A stretch of 64,000 bases of DNA from positions 248,001 through 312,000 of the forward strand of contig NHZP01000006.1 in NCBI GenBank assembly GCA_003313425.1. The letters are read 5' to 3'. The notes below the pieces were generated by a model. That model saw only the letters and a list, made by a program, of their open reading frames with translations. It did not search any database and had not been told where the DNA came from. A program made the position numbers and the translations under genes. This document shows, in pieces, positions 11,050 through 21,048 of the stretch; position 1 is the first letter of the stretch, and each line of letters starts with the position of its first letter. Source of the DNA: Pseudopyrenochaeta lycopersici. Lineage: Eukaryota; Ascomycota; Dothideomycetes; Pleosporales; Pseudopyrenochaetaceae.

Positions 11050-12204
11050 ATGCAGGACCCTACCGAAGAAGTCAATATGCGGCTTAATAACATGGACCAA
11101 CTAGTCCAGCAGTTGTTCGCCAAACTCGACGATATAAGCATCCGATTGGAAACGCAGTTACAGCAGCCATCTAATACGCCTGAACTTACACCACGCGCCA
11201 CTGCCGCCCCAACGCCGTCGCCCGAACCTACCCCGGTAACTGTGAAGTCACGCCTTCCCCACCCTCCAATGTTCAGCGGCAACAAATCACAATGGCGAGG
11301 ATGGAAGCTAGAGATGGAAGCTAAGATTGAAGAAGATGCGCGAGCTATAGGGAGCTCGAAGGCTCAACTACGCTATATCTATGCACGCCTTGAAGGAACA
11401 GCAAAAATCAACGTTACTACATACTACGAGATGGCAAACAAACAAGAGTCTCCAAATCCTCGCGAACTTCTTCACCGTCTTGACCTCCTCTACGGTGAGC
11501 GCAACCGGAAAGAAAAAGCAATCCAGAATCTACATTCCATTCGCCAGAAAGAAGACGAGACCTTCATATCCTTCTACCCCCGGTTCGAAAGGGAGATAGC
11601 CAACGCTGACGCAGAGGGATGGGACGACGTCGCTAAGACATCCTATCTGCGCAACGCGCTCAACAACAAGATGAGAGACAAGCTAGTAGGTACATCAGGA
11701 GGCGACAACCATACATATATGGGATTTGTCCAAAAGTGCGCAAACCTAAGTAACGACATGGAGCTATATGGCCAGTGGACGAAGAAGAGAAGCGTTATCA
11801 GAGACGCCCAAGTACCTACGTTGCCAACAACTACTAGTAGCAAGGCCGCCATGCAATTCAACCGCGAAGACATGATGGAATGGGAACCAACACCACCTAC
11901 TCCAACCCAAGTGAACACTGTCCGCCTCCGCGACAAAGGCAACGTAAACGGATACCCTTCAAAGCGTCCGGAAGACCAAGAGCTACTTGGGAAACGAGCA
12001 AAGTGGGTTGGCCAGGAAGAGATTGACGCTCGACGCCGTGAAGGGCGTTGCCTTCGATGCGGCCGCAGCCGGTGCCGAATAGTAACATGCCCGCTAGCAG
12101 CCGCTATCCGACCAATGTACACCAGCGTCAAAGCCGCGTTAAGCGCCGCGGTTACAAGCGCTGCTATTGAAGACGAGCTAGACGAAGCTGACAAAGAGCA
12201 ATAG
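11050..12204 (+). CDS. gag: Gag protein of the chromovirus
   Basis: The 384-residue structural protein would form the cytoplasmic particle that packages element RNA. An N-terminal heptad-like segment (about 10-38, leucine/isoleucine-rich) suggests a short coiled coil. A Pro/Thr-rich linker follows, then a retrotransposon-gag domain (about 73-230) with W-R-G-W-K at 82-86. Near the C-terminus (residues 334-347) C-L-R-C-G-R-S-R-C-R-I-V-T-C has zinc-knuckle spacing C-x2-C-x4-C-x4-C, with Cys where His is expected. The frame ends at TAG 12202-12204 and pol continues in the same frame directly after. The ATG at 11050 lies 32 bp beyond the primer-binding site and fits as start. Confidence 0.93.
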   Translation: MQDPTEEVNMRLNNMDQLVQQLFAKLDDISIRLETQLQQPSNTPELTPRATAAPTPSPEPTPVTVKSRLPHPPMFSGNKSQWRGWKLEMEAKIEEDARAIGSSKAQLRYIYARLEGTAKINVTTYYEMANKQESPNPRELLHRLDLLYGERNRKEKAIQNLHSIRQKEDETFISFYPRFEREIANADAEGWDDVAKTSYLRNALNNKMRDKLVGTSGGDNHTYMGFVQKCANLSNDMELYGQWTKKRSVIRDAQVPTLPTTTSSKAAMQFNREDMMEWEPTPPTPTQVNTVRLRDKGNVNGYPSKRPEDQELLGKRAKWVGQEEIDARRREGRCLRCGRSRCRIVTCPLAAAIRPMYTSVKAALSAAVTSAAIEDELDEADKEQ

Positions 12205-12210
12205 GACTAC

Positions 12211-15200
12211 GTGGCAGCTCAGAGAGAATGGAAAGAGGAAGGAAGAGCAAAGATGGACGGTGACCCCTTTTTAGTGGACGTTAGACTTAATGGAACTGAC
12301 TTCGTTACCGGTCTCGTAGACTCAGGCTGCCTTTGCTACTCCGCTATAAGTGAACGACTCTTTCAATCTCTGAGATTGCCATCGTTGAAGATAGCACCGC
12401 GCCGGTTAGAAGGAGCCGCAGGGAAGAACGCAGAATCAACGACAATCCTGAACACTATCACCTACGCCTCAATCGATATAGATGGACACCAGCAGGAGCG
12501 CATCTTCTTTTACGTAGTCCCTGGCCTCACGTACGACCTAATCCTCGGAAACCCATGGCTAGAAGATGCTGATGTCACTATCTCTACAAGACGGGGCTGC
12601 TTGGACATCGGCGTGTCTGGCATCCGCGTTTGGAACCGCAAGAAGACGTTGCGCAGGCCGCCCCAGTTCAAGGCCGCACAACTTATAGCTAGTGCGTTTC
12701 TGGCTGAAGTAAGAAGAAATCGTAGGAAGAACCGACAGGAAGGTATCAATCTTGATACAGGAGTATACGCTGTCTCGATCGCAGATATCGAGAAAGCTCT
12801 GAAGCCACGCAAACGATCGGACCCTAAGGTCAAACTGCCACCTCATTACCAGAAGTGGTTGAAGGCTTTTGATCAGCACCTAGCGGAGAAGCTACCACCT
12901 CACAGGGAGGGTGTCGATCTGCACATTGAGATTGAGAAAGACCAGAACGGATCTGAAAAAACGATTCCTTGGGGACCTCTCTACGGCATGGGCCGAGAAG
13001 AACTGCTCGTATTAAGGAAGACTCTCACTGAGCTGTTAGATAAAGAGTTCATTCGAGCCAGCAACTCGCCGGCTGCCGCGCCAGTGTTAATGGTCAAAAA
13101 GCCCGGAGGAGGAGTCCGATTCTGCGTAGACTATCGTGGCCTGAACAACATCACTAAGAAGGACCGCTACCCACTCCCGTTGTTCACTGAAACATTGAGA
13201 AACGTAGCGAAGGCGCGATGGTTCACGAAGCTTGACGTCATTGCAGCATTCCACAAGATACGACTAGCGAAAGGAGAAGAATGGAAAACAGCCTTCCGGA
13301 CGAGATACGGATTGTTCGAATGGCGCGTAGTTCCTTTTGGATTAACAGGAGCACCCGCTGCCTTTCAGCGGTATATAAATAGTGTTCTGCAGGATTACTT
13401 GGACGACTTTGTATCTGCATACATCGACGACATCCTGATTTACTCCTCAGGGTCCCTCCAAGACCACCGGCAGAAGGTTGGAAGAGTCCTTCAACGTCTG
13501 ATGGACGCCGGACTCCAGATTGATATTGACAAGTGTGAGTTCGAAACTAAGAGAGTCAAATACCTTGGATACATTATTGAGGCAGAAGTCGGAATACGAG
13601 TTGACCCCGACAAGATTGCCGCCATACGTGATTGGGCCACGCCATCGTCCGTGAAGGCCGTACGAGGGTTTATTGGATTCGCCAACTTTTACCGAGTTTT
13701 TATACCAGAGTTCTCCGATATCGCTGAACCCCTCACTAATCTAACAAGAAAGGACGTCCCCTTCCGATGGGACGAAGCGTGTCAAGAAGCATTTGAGAAG
13801 ATCAAAGAGCTCCTTATCACAGCACCAATATTGGCTCATTTTGATCCAGAAAAGGAGACCTTGTTGGAAGCAGATTCGTCTGGACACGCTACTGGTGGCT
13901 TACTCTTACAGAAGGACAAGAACAGCAATTGGCAACCTGTTGCTTATTATTCTAAGAAGCACTCAGCGACAGAAGCTAATTACCCAATCCACGATAAGGA
14001 GCTCCTTGCTATCGTCCGTTGTTTGGAAGCCTGGGAGCCAGAGTTGCACATGGTTAAGCACTTCACTATCTTAACTGATCACAAGAACCTGAAATACTTT
14101 TACACTGAGAGACAACTATCAGAGAGACAAGTGCGCTGGTCAGAATTCCTCTCAAGGTTCAACTTCACCCTCGAATGGAAGCCCGGGAAGATGATGGGAA
14201 AGCCTGACGCATTGTCACGACGAGAACAGGACCTGCCCGCCAACTATGACGACGAACGCCTCCGATCTCGGTTCAAACGGCTCTTTCAGAATAAGCACCT
14301 CAGGAACACTCAAGTCCTATCTCTCGCCTCATCACTAACCAATATCGATTTTGCGAAGAGTGTACGACTGTTCGAAGATGACCAAATGCAAGAACTATGG
14401 CATAAGAGTCGACAGCAGGACAAACTCTACCGAGAGCTCACTACCCTGGTAATACGCAAAGAGAGAAACCTTCCAGTAGATCTGCAGAAAGAGAAATCCG
14501 TAAGCATGGCGGAATGCTCCGTGGACGAGAGAGGCTTGCTACGATTTCGAGGAAGGATCTGGATTCCAAATTGCGAACCACTACGCACCCAGATCATTCA
14601 AAATATCCACGACTCGCATATTACTGGACACCCTGGGAGAGATCTCACCTACGCAATCCTATCAAGGCAGTTCTTTTGGTCGGGTGCTGCGAGTGACGTG
14701 CGACAATTTGTTCGAAACTGCGAAGTGTGCGGGAGAAACACTATATGGAGGGAGACGAAGAAGGGCCTCCTCAAGCCAATGCCAATACCTGAACGTATCT
14801 GGGGGGAAATCTCCATCGACTTTATCACGGACTTGCCGCCATCAGGGCGAGACAATGCTCCAAGCTGCATGGTTCTGACAGATCGGCTTACAAAAGGAGT
14901 AGAACTAGAGAGTATGCACGATCTCTCCGCTGAAGCAGTCGCACAAAGGCTCTTTGAACGCCACTACCCAATTCATGGCATCCCTACTGCAATCACGAGC
15001 GATAGAGGCCCTCAATTTGTCAGCGATCTATGGAGATATTTTTGCAGACTCTTAAATATCGAGCAACGACTATCAACTGCTTATCACCCACAAACTGATG
15101 GTGCTACTGAACGGATGAACCAAGAGATTGAGAAGATGATTCGCATTTGGGCAACCTACACGCAGGAGAACTGGTCAACACTCCTGCCTATTATTATGGG

Positions 15201-15891
15201 AGCGATCAACAACCGAGAGGCATCATCTACAGGACTAAGCCCTTTTTTCTTTATGCACGGATACCATAACGAGCCAATACAGCTTGTTGAAGAGCGCACA
15301 ATCCAGGACCGAACAAAGAAGGATGGCGAAGTACTAGCAGAAGATTTCCTTAAAAGACTTCAAGACGCAACAGAATGGGCCCAAGCTGCAATAGCTATGG
15401 CACAGGAGAAACAACAACACCAAGCTAACAGAACCCGAACAGCAGCACCGCAGTACAAGGAGGGAGACTGGGTATTCCTTAACCTGAGGAATGTAAAAAC
15501 ATCAAGACCCTCGAAGAAGCTAGACTGGTTGCATGGCAAGTACCGAGTTGTACGACAAGTTAGCTCCCACGCATATAAGCTTGACGTTCCTGGTAGGATA
15601 CATCCCGTTTTCCACGTTGATGTACTACGGCCTGCACCAAACGATCCCCTCCCATCCCAGAAGACTGGGGACAGCCAACCAGGGCCCTTACTTATTGACG
15701 GAGAGGAAGCCTGGCTAGTTGAGCGAATATTAGACGAAAGGGCTACAAGGCGGGGCCGAAGACACTTTAAAGAAGCACGTGTGAAGTGGGTTGACTATGC
15801 GGACCCAACCTGGGAGCCAGTTGAGAATGTGCGTAAGACTGAGGCATGGAAGCTATGGACGAAGACGCGCAGAAAGGGAGGAGGGGGGTAA
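12211..15891 (+). CDS. pol: Pol polyprotein: PR-RT-RNaseH-IN-chromodomain
   Basis: The frame is open for about 1226 residues; numbering starts at the GTG at 12211. Visible parts are: aspartic protease D37-S-G; reverse transcriptase with Y404-I-D-D; RNase H around D555; integrase zinc finger H-x-H...C-x2-C near 800-845; catalytic D870, D931, E967 (D,D35E); the GPY/F-like segment near 1105-1145; and a C-terminal chromodomain (about 1168-1215, V-K-W-V-D-Y ... T-W-E-P). Chromodomains of this kind direct integration to marked chromatin. There is no ATG at the frame's beginning. The first in-frame Met is at 12253, so Pol is probably made by reading through the gag TAG or by reinitiation. The stop TAA (15889-15891) touches the 3' LTR. 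All catalytic residues are present. Confidence 0.96.
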   Translation: MAAQREWKEEGRAKMDGDPFLVDVRLNGTDFVTGLVDSGCLCYSAISERLFQSLRLPSLKIAPRRLEGAAGKNAESTTILNTITYASIDIDGHQQERIFFYVVPGLTYDLILGNPWLEDADVTISTRRGCLDIGVSGIRVWNRKKTLRRPPQFKAAQLIASAFLAEVRRNRRKNRQEGINLDTGVYAVSIADIEKALKPRKRSDPKVKLPPHYQKWLKAFDQHLAEKLPPHREGVDLHIEIEKDQNGSEKTIPWGPLYGMGREELLVLRKTLTELLDKEFIRASNSPAAAPVLMVKKPGGGVRFCVDYRGLNNITKKDRYPLPLFTETLRNVAKARWFTKLDVIAAFHKIRLAKGEEWKTAFRTRYGLFEWRVVPFGLTGAPAAFQRYINSVLQDYLDDFVSAYIDDILIYSSGSLQDHRQKVGRVLQRLMDAGLQIDIDKCEFETKRVKYLGYIIEAEVGIRVDPDKIAAIRDWATPSSVKAVRGFIGFANFYRVFIPEFSDIAEPLTNLTRKDVPFRWDEACQEAFEKIKELLITAPILAHFDPEKETLLEADSSGHATGGLLLQKDKNSNWQPVAYYSKKHSATEANYPIHDKELLAIVRCLEAWEPELHMVKHFTILTDHKNLKYFYTERQLSERQVRWSEFLSRFNFTLEWKPGKMMGKPDALSRREQDLPANYDDERLRSRFKRLFQNKHLRNTQVLSLASSLTNIDFAKSVRLFEDDQMQELWHKSRQQDKLYRELTTLVIRKERNLPVDLQKEKSVSMAECSVDERGLLRFRGRIWIPNCEPLRTQIIQNIHDSHITGHPGRDLTYAILSRQFFWSGAASDVRQFVRNCEVCGRNTIWRETKKGLLKPMPIPERIWGEISIDFITDLPPSGRDNAPSCMVLTDRLTKGVELESMHDLSAEAVAQRLFERHYPIHGIPTAITSDRGPQFVSDLWRYFCRLLNIEQRLSTAYHPQTDGATERMNQEIEKMIRIWATYTQENWSTLLPIIMGAINNREASSTGLSPFFFMHGYHNEPIQLVEERTIQDRTKKDGEVLAEDFLKRLQDATEWAQAAIAMAQEKQQHQANRTRTAAPQYKEGDWVFLNLRNVKTSRPSKKLDWLHGKYRVVRQVSSHAYKLDVPGRIHPVFHVDVLRPAPNDPLPSQKTGDSQPGPLLIDGEEAWLVERILDERATRRGRRHFKEARVKWVDYADPTWEPVENVRKTEAWKLWTKTRRKGGGG
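15871..15888 (+). other. polypurine tract
   Basis: An uninterrupted A/G run ends 3 bp before the 3' LTR at 15892 and overlaps the last codons of pol (lysine/glycine-rich tail). This is where plus-strand DNA synthesis is primed in LTR elements. Confidence 0.8.
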
Positions 15892-16064
15892 TGTAACGGG
15901 CTAGGCCAGTGCTCGAGGCTGCGCCGTCGTGCACGGATATACGGCTCGTGCACGGAAAACTTTGTACCTCGCGTGGCACCCAATTCTCCTCTTTTCTTCC
16001 TATCTTGGTTGTAGATAGCATCTGGACTAGATAGCTGGAATCCAGTTACTAGAGACCGCTCACA
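15892..16064 (+). repeat. 3' LTR (173 bp)
   Basis: Identical to the 5' LTR at 10833-11005. It is followed immediately by CTGAG (16065-16069), the second copy of the target site. Confidence 0.95.
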
Positions 16065-16159
16065 CTGAGATGGAACAACGATATCGGAAAATGCTAAAGG
16101 AGGCGCGTTTGGAAGCAACCGGCGAAGCATATTCTACTGGCGATGAGTATTCCAGTTAA

Positions 16160-19100
16160 CGGCTGGTCGTCTCATCGACAGTTTCCGGTCTTATTGAATG
16201 ACATTACTTGTGCATTAGTATTCGGATAGCAGAAGAGCGGATTTTCTTACATAGTATTGCTGAGGTGTATTACATACTTGAAAAGTACAATTGTTCTATC
16301 GAATAACCATCTAACGACATCCTTCGCTTATGAGCGACCACAGGCAATTTGTCAATCCTTTACCCGTCGATACGAGTCTATGACCTGCTTGTGTTCCCGG
16401 GGAGTGCCAGCGGTCGAATAAAACCCTTTCAGGAAGTCCTGGGCTTTGGTGCCCGCATCTACTATGCCTGCATCGGAGGCCTGCTTGATTGTCTCTGGCC
16501 AGTCTACTGTGTCCCAGACAACGCCGCCGGGTATCTGCACATGCCAGAAGCCAACTGATTCTTATCAAAACCCTGTATTTTATCGTGCAAGAAATAGCAT
16601 AGAATTGCAAATTCAAGCTGTTTGTACAAAGACGTGGGAAAAGCTTTATGAACAACTTTGTGGTAAGGAACACTTACCGGATTGGTACCTACAAGTTGAT
16701 AACAAAGTTAGCTTTTGCTCTACATGAAGAATGTACATGGTATTTGCTTACCAACGTTCTTTGTTACAATATTTATACCATTGTCATTGAGCGCAGCTCT
16801 CGCTGAGCGGATCAAATGATCGCCATGATCTCCAGTATACGTGACTGCACAACAAAACCTCTAGTTTTATTTAAACGATGAAGACAGTTTAGTACAAACT
16901 TCACGCTCGATAACAGCCAAATATGACTCACCAAAGTTTTTAAACAGCTTCTTCTGATCGTCAGTCAGGCTGGAAATTTTGTTTTTGTACGTCTTATCAA
17001 CTCTAAAGGTTCGTATCGAAATCAGTATTCGTATCACGTACGACCCACGCGTTACCTTGGCCAGGCTAAGTAGGGTTTGGCTACTAAAAAGGTAGATAAG
17101 TACTTCAAGTGCCAGGAGACTAAGTACACAACGTGCTGTAAGAGCTGCAACTATCCAAAACGTATGCTTAACTGCGTTCCTAGTAAAGACTGTAAGGATA
17201 TTTGGGGCACATTCGTCATCTCATGTCTACGGATAGAGTTTGAGGAGAAGGGACTGAAATCTAGTACAGTCATTCTAGACGCCACTTCCGTTCTTAAAGA
17301 CTTAGATGGCTTTTATAAGGAACTTGCAGACACGTGGGGCATACAATAGTTATTTGTTACATTGTTAGGAGATGCATGTAGATCAATAACGGTTAGTAGT
17401 TCGCCGGCAAGGACGTTAAAGAGTGTATAGATGCGAAACAAGACTAGTAGTATAATTAACCTCGACTGAGGGACAGGCCGAGATTTACAACCCGCAAAAA
17501 ACTATCGGCGACTCTTACCCTAAGTCTGTTAAGATGCTAATTGATCTAAGATTATGGGAATAGCTGGAACTTACGACAGTAAAAAAACTTCCGTGCACGA
17601 AAGACAAATATAATACACAGGCTAACTTCATATTCCTAGTTATAAAACAAATGCAGGTGACTTGCTTTGTCAATGCAACGTGCCTTCCTTAGTTCTCAGC
17701 TGTAGAGGCGGTCGAATTAATAGAGAAGATCGCGCTAGGGCGGACGACATCAAGAAGCAGGAATGCGAAGAGTTCATCATGAACTTCATCATGGGCCTAC
17801 TTTGTGTGTATCCTCGATGCAGAAATCGAAAAAGAGACACACCCTGACTTGGTAATTCTAGTTTTCATCCCCGTCGCTGGAGAAGCTGACGGCGCTGCAG
17901 GTCTGACCGCCGCCCGGAGCCTGCTGCGTTTGATCACTGCTGCGTTTGACCGGTGCTGCTGGAGATGCCGCTATGACGGTTTACGATGTGATTTAAAGCC
18001 TAGAAAATGCCTTTTCGACCGTCTTCATGTAATTGGCAGGCGCTGGTGTTGGGCGAAGTGGATTCAAGACGCCAGACGAGGCATGACCTCGAAATAGTAT
18101 AACAGCCTAAGGAATGTGAAGCTGAAATTGGACAAGGTGACTAGTATTCGCGGCAACGTGTGCGGACTTTGAGATGGTGAGACGAGCAAGGATTAAGAAA
18201 GTTAGAACTTATTTCCATTTGTTGCATATTCAAGTACCCTGACAATGAAATCAAGGCATTAGAGCCTTTCGCAATCAATACCTCCATCGAGTGTTATGAC
18301 CTGCACGCTCAAGCTCTCTAAAACTGTCGTTATGTCTGTTATCTATCTGTGTATAATTAGTAATCACAGCTCAGCAGCGACGTAATGAATAATTGATTCT
18401 TTTGCTACTACGAACTAGTGATGTTGTGGCATGATACATAACCCTCTTAAACATTGACCAAATGAAGAAGCAACAGTCAGGTACAGACAAATACTGTACT
18501 AGTACTCTTATTTCAAGTGGAAAGTCTTTTTCAATATTATATTCCGATTAAATATACCACAAACCTTTCTAGATTCAGGGAATTCTCAAATGCAATGTCA
18601 AGCAATGTCTAGCAATAAAACAAGGGACAAAACATGCGTTCGCCTGGGATCATTACTAATGCCTCGCAACCACATCCTCTTCCTTCACTGCCTAATGTCC
18701 TAATTGGTCTATTCTCCTCTTATGATCCTCCTCATCTATGGATCTTGTCACAGCTCTCAATTTCCGAGGTTTGTATGCTTGCAGGATTGACATGAAGAAG
18801 CTCAGAGAACTTTTGCTTCGCAAAACGTTCATCAGAAACTTTATTTTCTGGACTCATATTGATTGGGCTCTTAGGATGCCTTTTATACTTTGATTTCGTT
18901 GTAGCCAAAGAAAATAGGTACTCTTGCTCAGTAAAGCCCACTCTTTGAAAAATTTGGGGCGTTATACATGGAGACTTAGTGGGGCAAAGGCTTTGACATT
19001 TGGAATTTCTTCAAGTTAGGAGGATCAAAGAGCATTCACATCATTTTTCAGCCCAATCTAGATATGTCCATTCCTGGAAACATATATTTAAGCCTTAACT

Positions 19101-19658
19101 CATAACCCGCTTATACAACTTACCGCGGCTAGTAGAGCACGCAATATGCACAACTGCCGAGAGCACTGTTTGCTCCACAATATCTTTCACACTATGAAGC
19201 CGAGGTTGTCGTGGTCAAAATCGTGGTTTGCAATCAGAGTTCAAGCTGGGTCTTTGAGCCGTCAACATTTCGAATTTCACTGCGCTTTGCAGAATTCTCT
19301 CCTATTTTTCTCGAACCCACGACACATCATGAATGTTGTGTAAAATTCAGGTGCCGAAGGTTTGCTCTTCAGGTTTGCGGGGCTGACTGGGGTCTGAATT
19401 AAGAAGCCATTCAGCCTGCAAGGCGTTAGATTCGGTAACCCCAGAGCCTCATTTATAACTCCTCTAACCTCCGTAATATATCTTGGCTACCGTCCAGTCC
19501 GCCGTAAAGCACTTACGGAGAGGCTAATGGCAGCATATCTGGACCACATGGCCTAATCCCGATTCGAAGTGGGACTTGTATAACATCGCATTGGAATGCA
19601 AGTCAAACTTTCACTCCTGAATATTCCGTCATTGTTGTGAATACCCCAAGCCAGCAAG
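16160..19658. other. 3.5-kb gene-poor stretch
   Basis: Moderately AT-rich DNA between the split 2EXR gene and the PEBP gene. Open frames are short, overlapping and mostly without plausible starts. Apart from the possible exon remnant at 16352-16554 I see no domain, no tRNA and no clear repeat. It may be old decayed sequence. Confidence 0.4.
16352..16554 (-). pseudogene. possible orphan terminal exon
   Basis: A minus-strand frame ends at TGA (16352-16354). It reads like real protein (V-G-F-W-H-V-Q-I-P-G-G-V-V-W, then an acidic/lysine-rich tail), with an acceptor-like CAG just upstream at about 16555-16557. I do not recognise the family and could not find convincing upstream exons. It may be the last exon of a lost gene or a chance frame. 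Confidence 0.25.
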
Positions 19659-20355
19659 ATGAAGTTCACTGCTGCTTTTTCCTCGCTATTGCTCGCTGTG
19701 CCAGCCTTCGCGCAGTCCACCCCAGCTGGTTTCACCCCTGTGGTCAATGCGACGCTAGACGTCTATTATGGCACTCAGTACATCAGCCCCGGACTGATTG
19801 TCAAAAAGTCAAGTATGCGATCCAGCATGATGTAGGAGGGAAATGGAAGGAAATATTTGCTGATGGCTCCCAGTTACGCAGAGAGCACCAGTAATCGGCG
19901 TCACCAATGCTGCACTCACTGGCAAATATCTGCTAGCTATGATTGGTGCGTGAATATCTCCTGCTCAAAAGGATGATGTGAAGTTGACCAGTGCAGACAT
20001 CGATGGCTCTTCGGGTGGCAAGACAACTACCGTCCTACACGCCTTACTTCAGGACTATACTCCGTCCGGCACGACGCAGAACGGTACTTCTGTTCTCACT
20101 ACCAAAGCGACTGGACCGTCTTCCTACTTCGGTCCCGCCCCACCGGCTGGTCAACCACCCACGCATCGATACGTGTTCCTATTGCACGCGCAGCCTGCCA
20201 ATTTCGCAGTGCCAGCAGCACACAAGCAAGCTGTGTCTAGCCGCTTTGCAATTGACTGGCCTAAATTCATCGTTGATGCAGGTCTATCGGCGCCGCTGTA
20301 TGGAAATTATCTGCAGGTGAAGAGTGGAGACAACACGAAGCGTTGGGTCGCATAA
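19659..20355 (+). CDS. secreted PEBP-family protein
   Basis: Exons 19659-19812, 19874-19945 and 19997-20355 join to 194 codons; introns are 61 and 51 bp, GT-AG. Residues 1-18 form a clear signal peptide ending A-F-A. The last exon has phosphatidylethanolamine-binding-protein signatures: Y-F-G-P-A-P-P-A-G near the middle, then H-R-Y-V-F-L-L, and the C-terminal F-x-I-D-W helix. Exon 2 supplies A-P-V-I-G-V and the A-M-I-D strand. PEBP proteins bind anionic ligands or phospholipid head groups, and secreted fungal members are related to the carboxypeptidase Y inhibitor class. The canonical D-P-D-x-P loop after A-M-I-D is replaced by I-D-G-S-S, so ligand binding may differ. Exported or cell-wall location is inferred from the signal peptide. 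Confidence 0.85.
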
Positions 20356-21048
20356 TGCATTTAGATGGTAAAGAGGGACTCGAGTTGTGTCGGACTAAGT
20401 GACGATGATGACGATGGGAAGCTGTGGTAGCTATATATATATAAAGTTATTGCAATGATTGAAAATTTTGGCATCTGTAGCCTTCCAGAAATGTTGACTT
20501 TGTTGCATCTTCGAGGTTGCAGAAACACCGAGATGCATGTTCCTGGCGAACCGAACAGAGTGAATTGAGCCAAAGACCATGTCTGGAATGTACACCGGTA
20601 GTTGTCAATGTTCTCAATTGAGCCGGGTGTCTACTTGCGACGCACGATGTTCCTATAACGTCAGAGATCTACATCTCCTGAATTGCGGCAAAACTCACTC
20701 ATTCTACTACATCCCAACGACAATGTCCAAGTCTATGGTAACACTTTCAGGAAATACCTTGCGCGCTGTATTGTTCATGGTTATGCCTTCAACCAAATCA
20801 TTCCAACACATGTTCTTGATGAGAAACGCGCGTACGCGACATTACCATCTTTGCGCAATGTAGTACCGTGGATATAACGAGGAGGCGGGTGTCGGTAGAT
20901 GTGATGATTTCGAGTCGGAGAAAAAGCCTCGATACCATGTTCTGAAGTCAATAATACAGTTATAAAGGGAGGAGTTCTCCTAGAAGTTATTGAGATACTA
21001 TAATCCTCATTCTATATTCATCCAAACGCCATCCCGGAAGTCAAAACA
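20356..21048. other. intergenic, candidate promoter of next gene
   Basis: No supportable gene; the frames at 20579-20877 are overlapping and unrecognised. The right end contains a TATA-like box. Confidence 0.5.
20961..20968 (+). promoter_or_regulatory. TATA-box candidate
   Basis: TATAAAGG lies 88 bp upstream of the ATG at 21049 of a small secreted protein gene, a usual distance for a fungal TATA box. It was identified by position and consensus only. Confidence 0.4.

Larger units (their letters stand above)
10833..16064 (+). mobile_element. full-length Ty3/Gypsy chromovirus, intact
   Basis: Boundaries are precise: identical 173-bp LTRs (10833-11005 and 15892-16064) starting TGTAACGGG and ending CTCACA, flanked by the target duplication CTGAG (10828-10832, 16065-16069). 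The interior has a primer-binding site, gag (11050-12204) and pol (12211-15891) without frameshifts. Pol carries protease, reverse transcriptase, RNase H, integrase and a chromodomain, in the Ty3/Gypsy order. No RIP mutations are evident, although older repeats 4 kb away are destroyed by RIP. Identical LTRs mean recent insertion. Codon use is ordinary and not AT-rich. Confidence 0.97.
10077..16159 (+). pseudogene. 2EXR-family gene split by a retrotransposon
   Basis: The N-terminus has the 2EXR hallmark: F-x-x-F-P-x-L-P-x-E-L-R at residues 4-15, then IW and an R-E-V-E-V strand. Codons 1-252 run from 10077 to 10832. The frame resumes at 16070 with 29 more codons and a TAA at 16157-16159. The chromovirus at 10833-16064 and its CTGAG target copy (16065-16069) lie between. 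Without the insert the frame would encode 281 aa with no intron. With it, translation would run 40 codons into the 5' LTR and stop at 10953-10955, giving a 292-aa chimera lacking the native tail. 2EXR proteins are an abundant ascomycete family of unknown biochemical role. Whether the chimera is functional cannot be told from sequence. Confidence 0.85.

Noticed and set aside
17077..17349. 90-codon Cys-containing frame
   Set aside because: It starts at TTG, has no signal peptide, no upstream exon with good splice sites and no recognisable family, so a small secreted protein cannot be claimed.
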